Assembly: GCF_040361215.1 (NCBI RefSeq)
Contig: NZ_APND01000002.1
Span: forward strand, 682,001 to 746,000
DNA: 64,000 nt
DNA from: Salinisphaera dokdonensis
GTDB lineage: Bacteria > Pseudomonadota > Gammaproteobacteria > Nevskiales > Salinisphaeraceae
Reading direction: 5' to 3'
The notes beneath the pieces are model-generated. The model made no database searches. It saw only the letters and a list, made by a program, of their open reading frames with translations, and was not told where the DNA came from. Positions within the stretch are counted from its first letter, which is position 1. Each line of letters opens with the position of its first letter. Of the stretch, positions 26,511-35,792 are shown in pieces. The translations under genes and the position numbers were made by a program.

Positions 26511-27062
26511 ATGAGCCGGATCGCGAGCATCTGTGTGTACTGCGGCTCGCGCGACGGCGTGCGCGACGATTATGGGCAGGCGGCCAGCGCGCTCGGCGCG
26601 CTGATTGCCCGTCGCGGCGTGCGGCTGGTCTATGGCGGCGCCCAGGTCGGCCTGATGGGCGCAGTGGCCAACGCCGCGCTCGCCGCTGGCGGCGAAGTGC
26701 TGGGCGTGATTCCCGAGTCCATGATGGATCGCGAGATCGCGCATGTCGGCCTGAGCGAACTGCAGGTCGTGTCCGGCATGCATGCGCGCAAACTCGCGAT
26801 GATGGACGCCGCGGATGCCTTTATCGCGCTGCCCGGGGGCTTCGGCACGCTCGAAGAGCTGTTCGAGGTGCTCACCTGGCACCAACTGGGCTGGCACGAC
26901 AAGCCTTGCGGCCTGCTCGACGTGGCGGGTTTTTATGCCCCACTCGTCAACGCCATGGCCCATATGCGTGACGAAGGGTTCGTCTCCTCGGCCCATGTCG
27001 AGCGCATCCGGGTTGCCAATACCCCTGTAGGCCTGCTCGAATCGTTGCATAACGGCGCCTGA
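26511..27062 (+). CDS. LOG-family nucleoside 5'-monophosphate phosphoribohydrolase
   Basis: The 183-residue protein begins MSRIASICVYCGSRDG, the usual start of this family. I therefore prefer the ATG at 26511 to the ATG at 26493. It carries VYGGAQVGLMG and the signature PGGFGTLEELFE, with which LONELY GUY (TIGR00730) enzymes hydrolyse cytokinin riboside monophosphate or AMP-like nucleotides to base and ribose 5-phosphate. Bacterial members may also act in nucleotide salvage. A permease that could be for nucleobases lies directly upstream. Confidence 0.88.
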   Translation: MSRIASICVYCGSRDGVRDDYGQAASALGALIARRGVRLVYGGAQVGLMGAVANAALAAGGEVLGVIPESMMDREIAHVGLSELQVVSGMHARKLAMMDAADAFIALPGGFGTLEELFEVLTWHQLGWHDKPCGLLDVAGFYAPLVNAMAHMRDEGFVSSAHVERIRVANTPVGLLESLHNGA

Positions 27063-27132
27063 GCGCGCCGCGCCCACGCCACTAGTTGCATCATCAGAAT
27101 GGCGGCCCGGCAGCCGCTTATCGGAGAAACCC

Positions 27133-28614
27133 ATGAGCTCCAGTCAGGATAGTGTTTCCTCCAGTCAGCAGAAGGCGCATTCGACCAGTCGCGCCGGCCG
27201 TATCGGCCTGTTCCTGGGGCCGTTGGTCATGCTGATCACGCTGGTTCTGCCCGCGCCGGCCGGCATGGAGACGGCCGCTTGGCATTGCGCCGGCCTGGCG
27301 CTGTTCATGGCGACCTGGTGGGCGACCGAAGCGATTCCGATTCCGGCCACCTCGCTGCTGCCGCTGGCCATCGGCCCGGCGATCGGTGTCGGTGGTATCG
27401 AGGATCTCGCGGCTTCGTACGCCGACGACATCATCTTCCTGTTTCTTGGCGGGTTCCTGCTTGGTCTGGCGATGCAGCGCTGGAACCTTCATCGGCGTAT
27501 CGCGCTGAGCACGCTGCTGGCCGTCGGCTCCAGCCCGGCGCGCCAGATCGCGGGTTTCATGATCGCCACGGGGTTCATCAGCATGTGGGTGTCGAATACC
27601 GCCACCTCGATCATGATGCTGCCGATCGGCATGTCCGTGGTTAGTCTGATGGCGGAAGACCCTGGCGAAGAACGATCCCCGGCCGTCGATCGCTATGCCA
27701 CGCGCCTGTTGCTGGGTATCGCCTATGCCGCCTCCATTGGCGGCGTGGCCACGCTCATCGGCACGCCGCCCAATGCGCTGCTCGCCGGCTACCTGTCGTC
27801 CGATCAGGGCATCGAGATCGGCTTCGCGCAGTGGATGGTCGTCGGCATTCCTGTGTCCGTCACGATGATGGCAGTGGCCTGGTTCTGGCTGGTGCGTGGT
27901 GGCTTTGAGCTGGATACCAGCGAGGCCGGCCGCGACATGCTCAAGAACGAGATGGAGAAGCTCGGCCCGCTTACCACGGCCGAGAAGCGCGTCGGGATCA
28001 TGTTCCTGCTCGCCGCCGGCTTGTGGATCTGTCGGCCGCTGCTGGGCAATGCCGGTCTCGACTGGCTGTCCGACGCGATGATCGCGATGGCCATTGGCGT
28101 GGCGCTGTTCGTGATCCCGGCCGGCGACAACAGGGGCTCGCGCCTGATGAACTGGGAGAACGAGGCCGGCGTGCCCTGGGGCGTGCTGCTGTTGTTCGGC
28201 GGTGGTCTGGCCCTGGCGGGCGCGATCAAGAAGACCGGCCTTGCCGAATGGATCGCCACCCAGATGGAAGTCTTCGGCGTGCTGCCCAGCGTGCTGCTGA
28301 TCGGCGCCGTGGTGCTGGTGATCATCTCGCTGACGGAGGTCAGCTCGAATACGGCGACCGCGGCCGTGTTCATGCCGCTGCTCGGTGCGTTGGCCGGGTC
28401 GGTCGGCGTTGATGTGCTGCTGCTCACCGTGCCTGCCGCAATCGCGGCCAGCTGTGCCTTCATGATGCCGGTGGCCACGCCGCCCAACGCTATCGTGTTC
28501 GCTACCGGACGTATGCGGATTCAGTCGATGATGAGGGCCGGTCTGGCGCTCAACGTGGTCTGCGTGGTGCTGGCCACGCTGATTCCGTATCTGATCATCA
28601 GCACGTTCTGGTAG
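27133..28614 (+). CDS. SLC13/DASS-family anion:sodium symporter
   Basis: The 493-residue protein has about 12 hydrophobic segments. It carries the two duplicated ion/substrate motifs of the DASS family: SNTATSIMMLPIG with TPPNALLAGY in the first half, and SSNTATAAVFMPL with TPPNAIVF in the second. Family members move C4-dicarboxylates, citrate or sulfate with sodium, which fits a salt-loving organism. The exact substrate is not shown. The first 20 residues are rich in Ser and Gln. Confidence 0.9.
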   Translation: MSSSQDSVSSSQQKAHSTSRAGRIGLFLGPLVMLITLVLPAPAGMETAAWHCAGLALFMATWWATEAIPIPATSLLPLAIGPAIGVGGIEDLAASYADDIIFLFLGGFLLGLAMQRWNLHRRIALSTLLAVGSSPARQIAGFMIATGFISMWVSNTATSIMMLPIGMSVVSLMAEDPGEERSPAVDRYATRLLLGIAYAASIGGVATLIGTPPNALLAGYLSSDQGIEIGFAQWMVVGIPVSVTMMAVAWFWLVRGGFELDTSEAGRDMLKNEMEKLGPLTTAEKRVGIMFLLAAGLWICRPLLGNAGLDWLSDAMIAMAIGVALFVIPAGDNRGSRLMNWENEAGVPWGVLLLFGGGLALAGAIKKTGLAEWIATQMEVFGVLPSVLLIGAVVLVIISLTEVSSNTATAAVFMPLLGALAGSVGVDVLLLTVPAAIAASCAFMMPVATPPNAIVFATGRMRIQSMMRAGLALNVVCVVLATLIPYLIISTFW

Positions 28615-28622
28615 CGGCCGGC

Positions 28623-29216
28623 GTGGCCCAGCCGATCGAGGCGCCGGTGCGCGCGGCACGCGCGCCGGATTTCATCGCGCTCGACGTGGAGACCGCGAAC
28701 AACGACGCGGGCAGCATCTGCCAGATCGGCTTCGCCACGTTCGCCGACGGCGCGCTGGTGGAGAACTGGTCCTGGCTGATCAATCCGCACACATGGTTTT
28801 CCGGCCACAACATCGCCATCCACGGCATCCGCGCCGCGGACGTGGCCGATGCGCCGGGCTGGGATGAGTGCTACGACGAGATTGCCGCGTTACTGGCGGG
28901 CCGGATCGTGGTCTCGCACACCGCTTTCGACGTCACGGCTACTGCCCGCGCCTGTGCGCGTTACGACCTGCCGCTCTTGGGTGCCCAATGGCTGGATTCG
29001 GCGCGCGTGGCCCGGCGGGCCTTCAGCCAGTTCGCCAAGCGCGGCTGGGGGCTGGCCAGCCTGTCCGAACATCTGAAGATCGACTTCGCCCATCACGATG
29101 CAGGAGAAGACGCCCGCGCGGCCGGGTTGGTGGTGTTAGCCGCGGTCGAGGCCAGCGGCCGCTCGGTCGCCGACTGGCTCACCGACGCACATCGACCGTT
29201 GCGCGAGTTCGTCTAG
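28623..29216 (+). CDS. DEDDh 3'-5' exonuclease (DnaQ-like)
   Basis: The 197-residue protein starts at GTG 28623, 8 bp after the SLC13 stop. The exonuclease motifs are ALDVETANN (ExoI), VVSHTAFDV (ExoII) and HHDAGEDARA (ExoIII with the H of DEDDh). Free-standing DnaQ-like exonucleases trim single-stranded DNA or RNA during repair or RNA turnover. The downstream end is marked by a palindromic terminator at 29237. Confidence 0.88.
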   Translation: MAQPIEAPVRAARAPDFIALDVETANNDAGSICQIGFATFADGALVENWSWLINPHTWFSGHNIAIHGIRAADVADAPGWDECYDEIAALLAGRIVVSHTAFDVTATARACARYDLPLLGAQWLDSARVARRAFSQFAKRGWGLASLSEHLKIDFAHHDAGEDARAAGLVVLAAVEASGRSVADWLTDAHRPLREFV

Positions 29217-29236
29217 CGCCGAGTATGGGCAGACAG

Positions 29237-29259
29237 AAAAGTGCACGCGTGCACTTTTT
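29237..29259 (+). terminator. Perfect 22-bp palindrome, terminator or operator
   Basis: AAAAGTGCAC at 29237-29246 and its exact complement at 29249-29258 flank GC, followed by one more T. The A-stem-T layout can terminate in either direction. It is 20 nt after the exonuclease stop and about 75 nt before the MpaB-like gene. A role as an operator is also possible. Confidence 0.65.
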
Positions 29260-29334
29260 GGAAGGCCGGGGCGCATCCGCCAGGCGCCGCACCGCGTTAT
29301 AGTCGAAAGCTGTTTTCGTCGAGTTCTCACACCG

Positions 29335-30276
29335 GTGCTCAACCGTTTTACCCAGCGCCTGCCGGCGCCGAATCAACTGCTCACGCCGCTGCATAAACGC
29401 CTGCGTGACTGGATCGTGGGCGTTGTCGCGACCACGGAAGATTTCGGCATCGACTACGACGCGCCGGTCGGCGACGCCGGCCTGTTCGGCCCCGACAGCG
29501 TGACCTGGAAGATCCATGGCGATTTCCCCGGCATGATGTCCGGCGGCATCGCCGCGCTCATGCTGCAGACGCTGCACCCGCGCGCGCTTGCCGGCGTGTG
29601 GGATCACTCGAACTTTCGGGACGATCCGCTCGGCCGCCTGCGGCGCACGACCATGTTCGTCGCCGCCACCACCTACGCGCCGACCGCGGACGCCGAGCGC
29701 ATCATCGAACTGGTCGACCGTATCCACGACCGCGTGCGCGGCAGCACGCCCGAAGGCGAACGCTATTCCGCGCACGATCCCGACCTGCTGACCTGGGTGC
29801 ACTGCACTGAGATGGCGAGTTTTCTCGATGGCTACATGCGCTATCGCCGGCCGGGCCTGAGCGTGGCCATTCAGGATCAATACTTCGACGAGACGCGGCG
29901 TATCGCCGAAGCGCTTGGCGCCGAGAACGTGCCGGCCTCGCGCGCCCAGATGGACGAGTATTTCGCTGCGATGCAGCCCCGGCTGCGTTTCGACGAGCGC
30001 TCGCGAGCCACGCTCGCCGTGCTTGAATCAATGGAGCTGCCGATTCCGATTGCGGGCGTGTCGCGGCGGATGTTCCTCGGGGCGGGCGCGGCAATCCTGC
30101 CGCTATGGGCGCGCGAACTGATTCACCGCACCCCGCGCCAGCGCCTGATCGACCGTGGCGCCGCGGAAAGTCTCAACCGTGTTGCGCCGTTGATTCGTGC
30201 GGCCATGTCGGAAGGTGTGGCGGTACGCTCGGCACGGCGTGCCGGGGCCGAGCGGGACTGCCTGCAGTTCGATTAG
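29335..30276 (+). CDS. MpaB/DUF2236-family oxygenase-like protein
   Basis: The 313-residue protein starts at a GTG. It has the DUF2236 features GGIAALMLQTLHPRALAGVWDHS, then FRDDPLGRL, and a WVHCTEMASFLDGY histidine region. The family includes latex clearing protein and MpaB, which bind heme b or metal through conserved histidines and cleave or oxidise lipophilic substrates. The substrate is unknown here. A membrane or lipid association is possible because of the hydrophobic C-terminal third (VSRRMFLGAGAAILPLWA). Confidence 0.8.
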   Translation: MLNRFTQRLPAPNQLLTPLHKRLRDWIVGVVATTEDFGIDYDAPVGDAGLFGPDSVTWKIHGDFPGMMSGGIAALMLQTLHPRALAGVWDHSNFRDDPLGRLRRTTMFVAATTYAPTADAERIIELVDRIHDRVRGSTPEGERYSAHDPDLLTWVHCTEMASFLDGYMRYRRPGLSVAIQDQYFDETRRIAEALGAENVPASRAQMDEYFAAMQPRLRFDERSRATLAVLESMELPIPIAGVSRRMFLGAGAAILPLWARELIHRTPRQRLIDRGAAESLNRVAPLIRAAMSEGVAVRSARRAGAERDCLQFD

Positions 30277-31178
30277 ATTCGGCGCTGCGCAAGTCTCGGT
30301 GTCTAGTTCGTGAGTTCTGAATCAACTATGTAGGCGAGCGCCGCTTGGGGTTTCGCGCTGCTGCGCGAGTGTCTTTTATTTGCTTGTCCAAATAAAAGTC
30401 ACCAAAACAAAAGACCCCCCGTCTTGCGCCGATGCTTCGCATCGGTGCCCTGCGCTGCTCGCCCGGCCGGGCGCAGCCGGAACTCGCTAGCGCTCAAACA
30501 CCCGTCTGCTTAATCCCGGCCGCGCTCCGCTGCTCGGCGCTTCGCCAAAGGGCCCCGAACACAGACAGGCTCGGTTTCGCTCGCTCATGCTCACGACCGT
30601 CTTAAGTCGGATTATCCGGAGGCGTGATCCAGCGGGAACGTGAGCAAACGCCCTCGCTTCAGCTCTGTAGGTGAGTCGGCCTCACTTTCCGAACCGCGGT
30701 GCCTGTATTCGGGCCCCTTGGCACGGCGACGGAGACGCGCAGTGGCGAAGGGTGTCCGGCGCATTGCGCCGGTGCGGTCAGCCTGTTTGAGCGTCGCCTA
30801 AGCGACGCGAGTTCTGGCCGCAAACCCTTCGCCGCGAGCATCGCAGTGCACCGGCGCCTCGCGCCGGCGCCGTGCCGGGTGTCTTTTTCTTTGCTTACTT
30901 TCTTTGGGACAAGCAAAAGAAAGGGAGTCGCACAGCAGTGCGAAACAAAAGTGTGGTCGAACTGGTGAGTGCCGCGAGATTCGCGGCATGAGTCTGCGGG
31001 ATTCGACACAAAGGAGAGCGTTTATTGCGCCTTAGATTTGCCTCGCTGTCGAATTCGTCCCTAACGCCTTAACGAAAATAAAACCAGCCAGAAAAAAGAC
31101 ACTTCCGTTGCGGGCTCGCAATTGGATATTCCTGAGAGCTGGCCTAAGCGAATCGGACATCGTCATCCCGAGTGACGA
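30277..31178. repeat. 0.9-kb hairpin-rich non-coding repeat region
   Basis: No credible gene. Two related T-rich elements in the same direction each begin GTGTCTTTT and share TTTGCTT (30369-30398 and 30879-30923). The first folds as a 9-bp stem CTTTTATTT / AAATAAAAG, and the second as TTTCTTTG / CAAAAGAAA. Between and around them are compact GC hairpins: CCGATGC/GCATCGG at 30429-30445, a 12-bp palindrome at 30461-30472, CCGGCGCA/TGCGCCGG at 30756-30772, and GCGTCGC/GCGACGC at 30791-30808. Similar T-rich blocks scatter through intergenic regions of many GC-rich proteobacteria and create spurious ORFs (for example 30659-31009 minus). I class this as a dispersed repeat. Confidence 0.6.
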
Positions 31179-32291
31179 TTAGGTGCCTGGAAGATCGGGC
31201 GGCGCCCCCAGAAACGGCGCGGGGTCGACCGGGCCAAAGCCGGTATAGATCCCGAAATGCAGATGCGGCGGTGTGGTGCGCGCGTTGCCGGTATTACCGA
31301 CATAACCGATCACGTCGCCGGCCTCCACGCTCGTGCTCGCGTCCACCGCGAACTCGTCGAGATGAGCGTAGTAATAGCGGGCGCCGCCGATGCCGAGCAT
31401 GCCGGACGACAGCCAGACATGCTTGCCGCCGATACCACCGCTGCCGGTGCGTACTCGGCCGGCGGTGACCGCGCGGACCGGCGTGCCGCGTTCGGCGAAG
31501 ATATCCACACCGTGGTGCTGGCGCGCGCCGCCGTCGCGCGGCGCGCCGAAGCCGCTGCCGATATCGCGCTGGCCGGCGCCTTCGACTGGAAACGGAATCG
31601 AGCCGCCGCGTGCCATCGCGATCTCGTAGCTCGCTTCAGCCGCGAGCTCTGGCTGGAGGACAACGCGATAGTCGCCGTCCCGATCGACCACACGGCTTTC
31701 GGTATGGCCATCGGCATCCAGCGTGGCCACCGTTGTCCAATCCGTCGCGTCATCGCTGTCGGCCGCGCGGCGTTCTAGGCTCACGTAGAGCGCGCTGCGA
31801 CAGCTTTCGCACGGCGTGTCGCGCCGCAGCCGAATCTCGAAACGCTCGCCGCGTTTCAGCGAGGTTTCGTAGACATGAGCCTCGATGCGGTCGGCGGCGA
31901 ATTCGTCTCGGGTGGCATAGCGGGTCGTGAAGCGTCGCGGGTCGGCGCCGGCGCGGTCGACCGCGCTGCGCCAGCGTTGGCCCAGGGCGCTGTCTTCCAG
32001 CCCGGCTATGCGCAGGCGTAGCGTGTAGATGGCTCGCGGCGAGATGTTCAAGCCGTCCATCACCGCGGTTCGTGTCGTTTCCAGTGCGTCGCGACGCAGT
32101 TCGGGGCGTTGCGATAGCAACCCGATCAGGGCCGCCAGCATCAGCAGCAAAAGCCACGGCCGCCAGCGAGCGCGCTGGCGCTTGGCCGGCGCTTCGGCAT
32201 CCGGCGTGGGGTTGTGTTCTTCGGTGGTCACCGGCTCGGCGCCGCGGTCGTGGGTCGGCGCTGCCGGATCTCGCTCGGCTTCGTCGTTCAT
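31179..32291 (-). CDS. M23-family peptidoglycan endopeptidase, membrane-anchored
   Basis: The protein has 370 residues from the ATG at 32291. A Pro/Glu-rich cytoplasmic N-terminus is followed by one membrane segment (PWLLLLMLAALIGLL) and a ~170-residue periplasmic part. The C-terminal LytM/M23 domain shows the zinc motif HHGVDIFAERGTPV, the usual AGRV strand, and HLHFGIY with the last ligand. The domain cleaves peptide crosslinks in the wall or, if ligands are absent, activates amidases. Ligands look present here. A longer upstream frame lacks support and was trimmed. It is divergent from the amidase gene. Confidence 0.88.
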   Translation of the reverse strand: MNDEAERDPAAPTHDRGAEPVTTEEHNPTPDAEAPAKRQRARWRPWLLLLMLAALIGLLSQRPELRRDALETTRTAVMDGLNISPRAIYTLRLRIAGLEDSALGQRWRSAVDRAGADPRRFTTRYATRDEFAADRIEAHVYETSLKRGERFEIRLRRDTPCESCRSALYVSLERRAADSDDATDWTTVATLDADGHTESRVVDRDGDYRVVLQPELAAEASYEIAMARGGSIPFPVEGAGQRDIGSGFGAPRDGGARQHHGVDIFAERGTPVRAVTAGRVRTGSGGIGGKHVWLSSGMLGIGGARYYYAHLDEFAVDASTSVEAGDVIGYVGNTGNARTTPPHLHFGIYTGFGPVDPAPFLGAPPDLPGT

Positions 32292-32455
32292 GTAGGGGTC
32301 GACATGGGTCGGATGCGCTGGATACGTTACGGGCGGTAGTCCGGATGATGGTGGGTGGCGCACGGCGCGACTTGGGTATTCGTACGCATTGCTGTTACGG
32401 CAAGCGATGTATAGGGTCCCCGCCCTGATTTTTGTCGTATGGGCACGAACGCAAC

Positions 32456-33877
32456 ATGAGCGCAAACGATACCGACCTGGGCACGATGGATGCCGGCAAG
32501 CTTGTCTCGCTGTTCAAGTCTGGCGACGCCTCCCCGCTGGAGGCAACGCGTGCCGCGCTCGATCGTATCGATCGCTTCAACGGCGACGTCAACGCCTATG
32601 TCCATATCGACCGTGAAGGCGCAGAAGACGCGGCCCGCGCGTCGGCACGGCGCTGGGGGCAGGGCAAGCCGCTATCGCCTGTCGATGGCGTGCCGACTTC
32701 GATGAAGGATCTCACCGAAGTGGCGGGGATGCCCGCCCGTGATGGTTCGTTGACCACCGGCACGGCCAAGTGCACGGCCGACGCCCCGCCGGCCCGTATG
32801 TTGCGCGAAGCCGGCGCGGTGTTTCTGGGCAAGACCAATACGCCGGAGTTCGGCTGGAAAGCGGTCACCGACAATCGCGTGTTTGGCGCGACCGCCAATC
32901 CTTGGGATACGCGCCTGACGCCCGGCGGTTCGTCCGGCGGAGCTGCGGCAGCGGCCGCGCTCAACATGGGTGTGCTGCATCAGGGCGGCGACTCGGGCGG
33001 TTCGATTCGGATTCCGGCCGCATTCACCGGTGTCTTTGGCTTCAAGCCCACCTTCGGCTGGACCCCGCAATGGCCGCCGGCCAAGATGCCGACGTTGTCG
33101 CATATCGGCCCGCTGACGCGCCATCCGCGCGATGCCGCTCGCATGCTCAACGTTATCGGCCGCTACGACTACCGCGACCCCTACGCCACACGCGGCCAGC
33201 CCGAGGACTGGGGCGTCGATCTGGAATGTGATCTGCGCGGCCTGCGTATCGCCTATTCGCCCGATCTTGGCTATGCGGATGTCGATTCGGAAGTTGCGGC
33301 GCGGGTGAAAGAAGCGGCCCAGAAGATGGAGGAGCTCGGCGCAGAAGTGACCGAGATCAATCCCGATTTCCGCTCGCCGATCGATATCTTTCGCAAACTC
33401 TGGTTTACGGCTTCGCTCCAGGTACGGAACAGCTGTGACCAGAAAGGTCGGGAGATGTTGGATCCGGGCCTGGTAGCCAACGCCAAGCATGCCGAGAACT
33501 GGAGTGCACTAGAGCTTTTCCAGGCATTTTCCGACCGTGCGGACCTCACCCTCGAACTGGAGAAGTTCAACCAGGACTATCACCTGCTGATGACCCCAAC
33601 GGTTCCGTTGAAGCCGTTCGAGGTGAATCACGAGGTGCCGCCGGGCAGCGGCATGCGGGACTGGGAAGAATGGGCGCCGTTCTCTTATCCGTTCAATCTC
33701 AGCCAGCAGCCAGCCGCGTCCGTGCCCTGCGGGTTCACCGATTGCGGTCTGCCGGTCGGCTTTCAACTGGCAGGCGGCAAGTTCGACGATATTCGCGTGT
33801 TGCGCGCCTGTAACGCCTATATGGATGCCTATCCGGCACGATTCCCGACCGTGCCGAACCCGGCAGAATACGGCTGA
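32456..33877 (+). CDS. Amidase signature family enzyme
   Basis: The 473-residue protein starts at ATG 32456. The amidase signature is clear: catalytic Lys in PTSMKDLTEVAG, GGSSGGAAAAAAL, and GGDSGGSIRIPAAFTGVFGFKP for the cis-Ser and nucleophile Ser. Such enzymes hydrolyse amide bonds in small molecules. The absence of GatB/GatC neighbours and the sequence around the lysine argue against GatA. The substrate is unknown. A strong terminator follows. Confidence 0.92.
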   Translation: MSANDTDLGTMDAGKLVSLFKSGDASPLEATRAALDRIDRFNGDVNAYVHIDREGAEDAARASARRWGQGKPLSPVDGVPTSMKDLTEVAGMPARDGSLTTGTAKCTADAPPARMLREAGAVFLGKTNTPEFGWKAVTDNRVFGATANPWDTRLTPGGSSGGAAAAAALNMGVLHQGGDSGGSIRIPAAFTGVFGFKPTFGWTPQWPPAKMPTLSHIGPLTRHPRDAARMLNVIGRYDYRDPYATRGQPEDWGVDLECDLRGLRIAYSPDLGYADVDSEVAARVKEAAQKMEELGAEVTEINPDFRSPIDIFRKLWFTASLQVRNSCDQKGREMLDPGLVANAKHAENWSALELFQAFSDRADLTLELEKFNQDYHLLMTPTVPLKPFEVNHEVPPGSGMRDWEEWAPFSYPFNLSQQPAASVPCGFTDCGLPVGFQLAGGKFDDIRVLRACNAYMDAYPARFPTVPNPAEYG

Positions 33878-33914
33878 GCCGCCTTAAGCCGCTGGCCGAG
33901 GCTCGGCAGATCGA

Positions 33915-33938
33915 AGCCCGCTCCGGCGGGCTTTTTTG
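33915..33938 (+). terminator. Rho-independent terminator after the amidase
   Basis: AAGCCCGC pairs with GCGGGCTT across a 4-nt TCCG loop, followed by a run of T. It lies about 40 nt past the stop codon. Confidence 0.9.
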
Positions 33939-34006
33939 CGTCAGCCGAGCGCGATCGGTGGTCGCTGGTTAGAGTGTGCGGCCAAGCACTGGCCAATGGA
34001 GGCTGC

Positions 34007-34408
34007 ATGGACCGGCGAGTGGAGCAGGTCGCGAATCACCCGTTGCATCGTCATCTCGGTATTCAGGACGTCGAGTCGGATGCCGGGGGCGGACGCCTAT
34101 CGGTCATCGTGGGCGAAAACACGGTCAACCCGGCGGGCGTTTTCCACGGCGGCGTGCTTTATATGCTGTGTGACGTCTGTGCCTATGCCGGCCTGTTGAG
34201 TCGACTCGACGATGTAACCGAAGCCGTGACTCACGATATTCATGTCTCGGTGATGCGCGTGGCAAACCCTGGGGACACGGTGGTTTTCGAATCGACGCCG
34301 ATACGGGTCGGCCGGCGTATCGCCTTCATCGATGTGAGCGCGCGAGTGGCTGACCGCGTGATCGCACAGGCGCGGGTGACCAAGACCTTGATCGAAGCCC
34401 GAGCCTGA
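34007..34408 (+). CDS. PaaI-family hotdog thioesterase
   Basis: The 133-residue protein is a single hotdog domain with the family motif NPAGVFHGGVLYMLCDV, where HGG and the following Asp form the active site, and a typical strand THDIHVSVMR. The ATG at 34007 has GGAG six bases before it; a GTG at 33974 lacks a site. PaaI enzymes hydrolyse acyl- or aryl-CoA thioesters. It converges with the MFS gene, 16 bp apart. Confidence 0.85.
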   Translation: MDRRVEQVANHPLHRHLGIQDVESDAGGGRLSVIVGENTVNPAGVFHGGVLYMLCDVCAYAGLLSRLDDVTEAVTHDIHVSVMRVANPGDTVVFESTPIRVGRRIAFIDVSARVADRVIAQARVTKTLIEARA

Positions 34409-34424
34409 TCCGTCCGGAAGCCGG

Positions 34425-35636
34425 CTAGGTCGTATGATCGCCGAGCGCCTCGCGTCGTTTCTTGCCTGGGAACAGCAGGATTGTTGCAAGCGAGATCACG
34501 GCATTGGCAACGAACGTCCCGGCCAGCCCGAGCGCGCCCGCGGCCAGGCCGCTGATGGCTGGCCCGAGGATGTTGCCGGCCGCGAACATCGCCAGGGTGG
34601 CGGTGAAGCCGATCGTGGGCAGCGCTGGATGCAGGTGACTGCTCCAGAACGAAAATATCGCGCTCAGCACCATGATGCAGGCGCCCTGTAGCGCGGCCGA
34701 GGCGAGCAGGGCGGCCCAACGGGTGGGCAACAGCCCGAGCAGGACCAGTGAGAGCAACGAACAGACGAAAATACCGCGCACAAGAGCGGTAAGGCCGATC
34801 CGCGACTTGATATCTGCGGTAAGAAAACCGATGGCGCCGCCGATGCCCACTGCGATATAGAGCACTGGCCCGGACAGCTCGGCAGCCACGCCGGGCAGGC
34901 CGCCAGCCTGGGAGACGTGATCCACGGCAAACGAGAGATAGAAGCCGTTGGTGAAACCGAACGACAGCGCGATCGCAAGCAAGGGCCAGCTAGGCTTTGC
35001 AACCATCTGTTTGAGCCAGCCATGCCGCGACTTCTGGGCCGCCGCATGTGGCAACCGCGCCAACGCGTAGAGATTCACCGTGGCGGCCAATAGTGCGGCG
35101 AATGAGAAAATCACCCAGACCGTACGCCAGCCCTGGTCGAGCCTGGCGACAGCCAGGGCAAGAATGCCTGCGCCGACAATGCCCGCAGCCGTGCCGGTAC
35201 TGATCACTGACAGCGCGCGCTCGCGCTGCGTTGACGGCACGCCGCGTTCGGCCGCGTTGTTGAATGGCGACCAGCAAAAGCCTGCGCTTGTGGCAGCGAG
35301 GACGGTGCCCACCGCTAGCATCGCCGTATTCTGGCTGATGGCGACAATCACCATTCCGCCGAGCGCGGCGAAGCCGCCGAGAGCAACTGCAAGCCGCGGA
35401 CCGCGTTGCACGACCAGCCATGCCGTGAGCAACAGTGCGAAGAAGAAGCCGGCAAACGCGCCGCTCGCGATCAGGCCAGCGCCTGATGTGGATAGATCGA
35501 ACTGCTCACGAAAACGGGGCAGAAACAGCCCGAAACCCACGCGGGCCGGGCCGAAGGCGACAGCGGTCGCGATTGCGCCGCCGGCGGCGAGTGGCCATGT
35601 TCTTGCCACGGGATGCTCCCGAAGGGTGATTGGCAA
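34425..35636 (-). CDS. MFS transporter of the YbfB/YjiJ type
   Basis: The 403-residue protein has 12 predicted membrane segments. The N-terminal GPARVGFGLFLPRFREQFDLS resembles YbfB/YjiJ carriers, and MFS-type loops are visible (GPRLAVALGGF, FNNAAERGVPSTQRERALS). Substrates of this group are poorly known. It has no obvious partner; a 156-bp gap separates it from the HD-GYP gene. Confidence 0.85.
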   Translation of the reverse strand: MPITLREHPVARTWPLAAGGAIATAVAFGPARVGFGLFLPRFREQFDLSTSGAGLIASGAFAGFFFALLLTAWLVVQRGPRLAVALGGFAALGGMVIVAISQNTAMLAVGTVLAATSAGFCWSPFNNAAERGVPSTQRERALSVISTGTAAGIVGAGILALAVARLDQGWRTVWVIFSFAALLAATVNLYALARLPHAAAQKSRHGWLKQMVAKPSWPLLAIALSFGFTNGFYLSFAVDHVSQAGGLPGVAAELSGPVLYIAVGIGGAIGFLTADIKSRIGLTALVRGIFVCSLLSLVLLGLLPTRWAALLASAALQGACIMVLSAIFSFWSSHLHPALPTIGFTATLAMFAAGNILGPAISGLAAGALGLAGTFVANAVISLATILLFPGKKRREALGDHTT

Positions 35637-35792
35637 TCACATGCTAGGAGCTGTGGCTGTCTGGATCCATCCGTTAGAACACGGGGTCGCCCTATGGGCT
35701 GGAGTGACTGATCCCGCTGTTATTTCTTCGCTCGGACCGTGCGGCTCCTGGCAGGGTTCAATGCTCGCATGGGTTCTTGGCGAACGGCGCGA

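Noticed and set aside
30659..31009. 116-codon leftward ORF in the repeat region
   Set aside because: It consists of repeat and hairpin sequence, with low-complexity composition and no start context; typical spurious ORF of such repeats.
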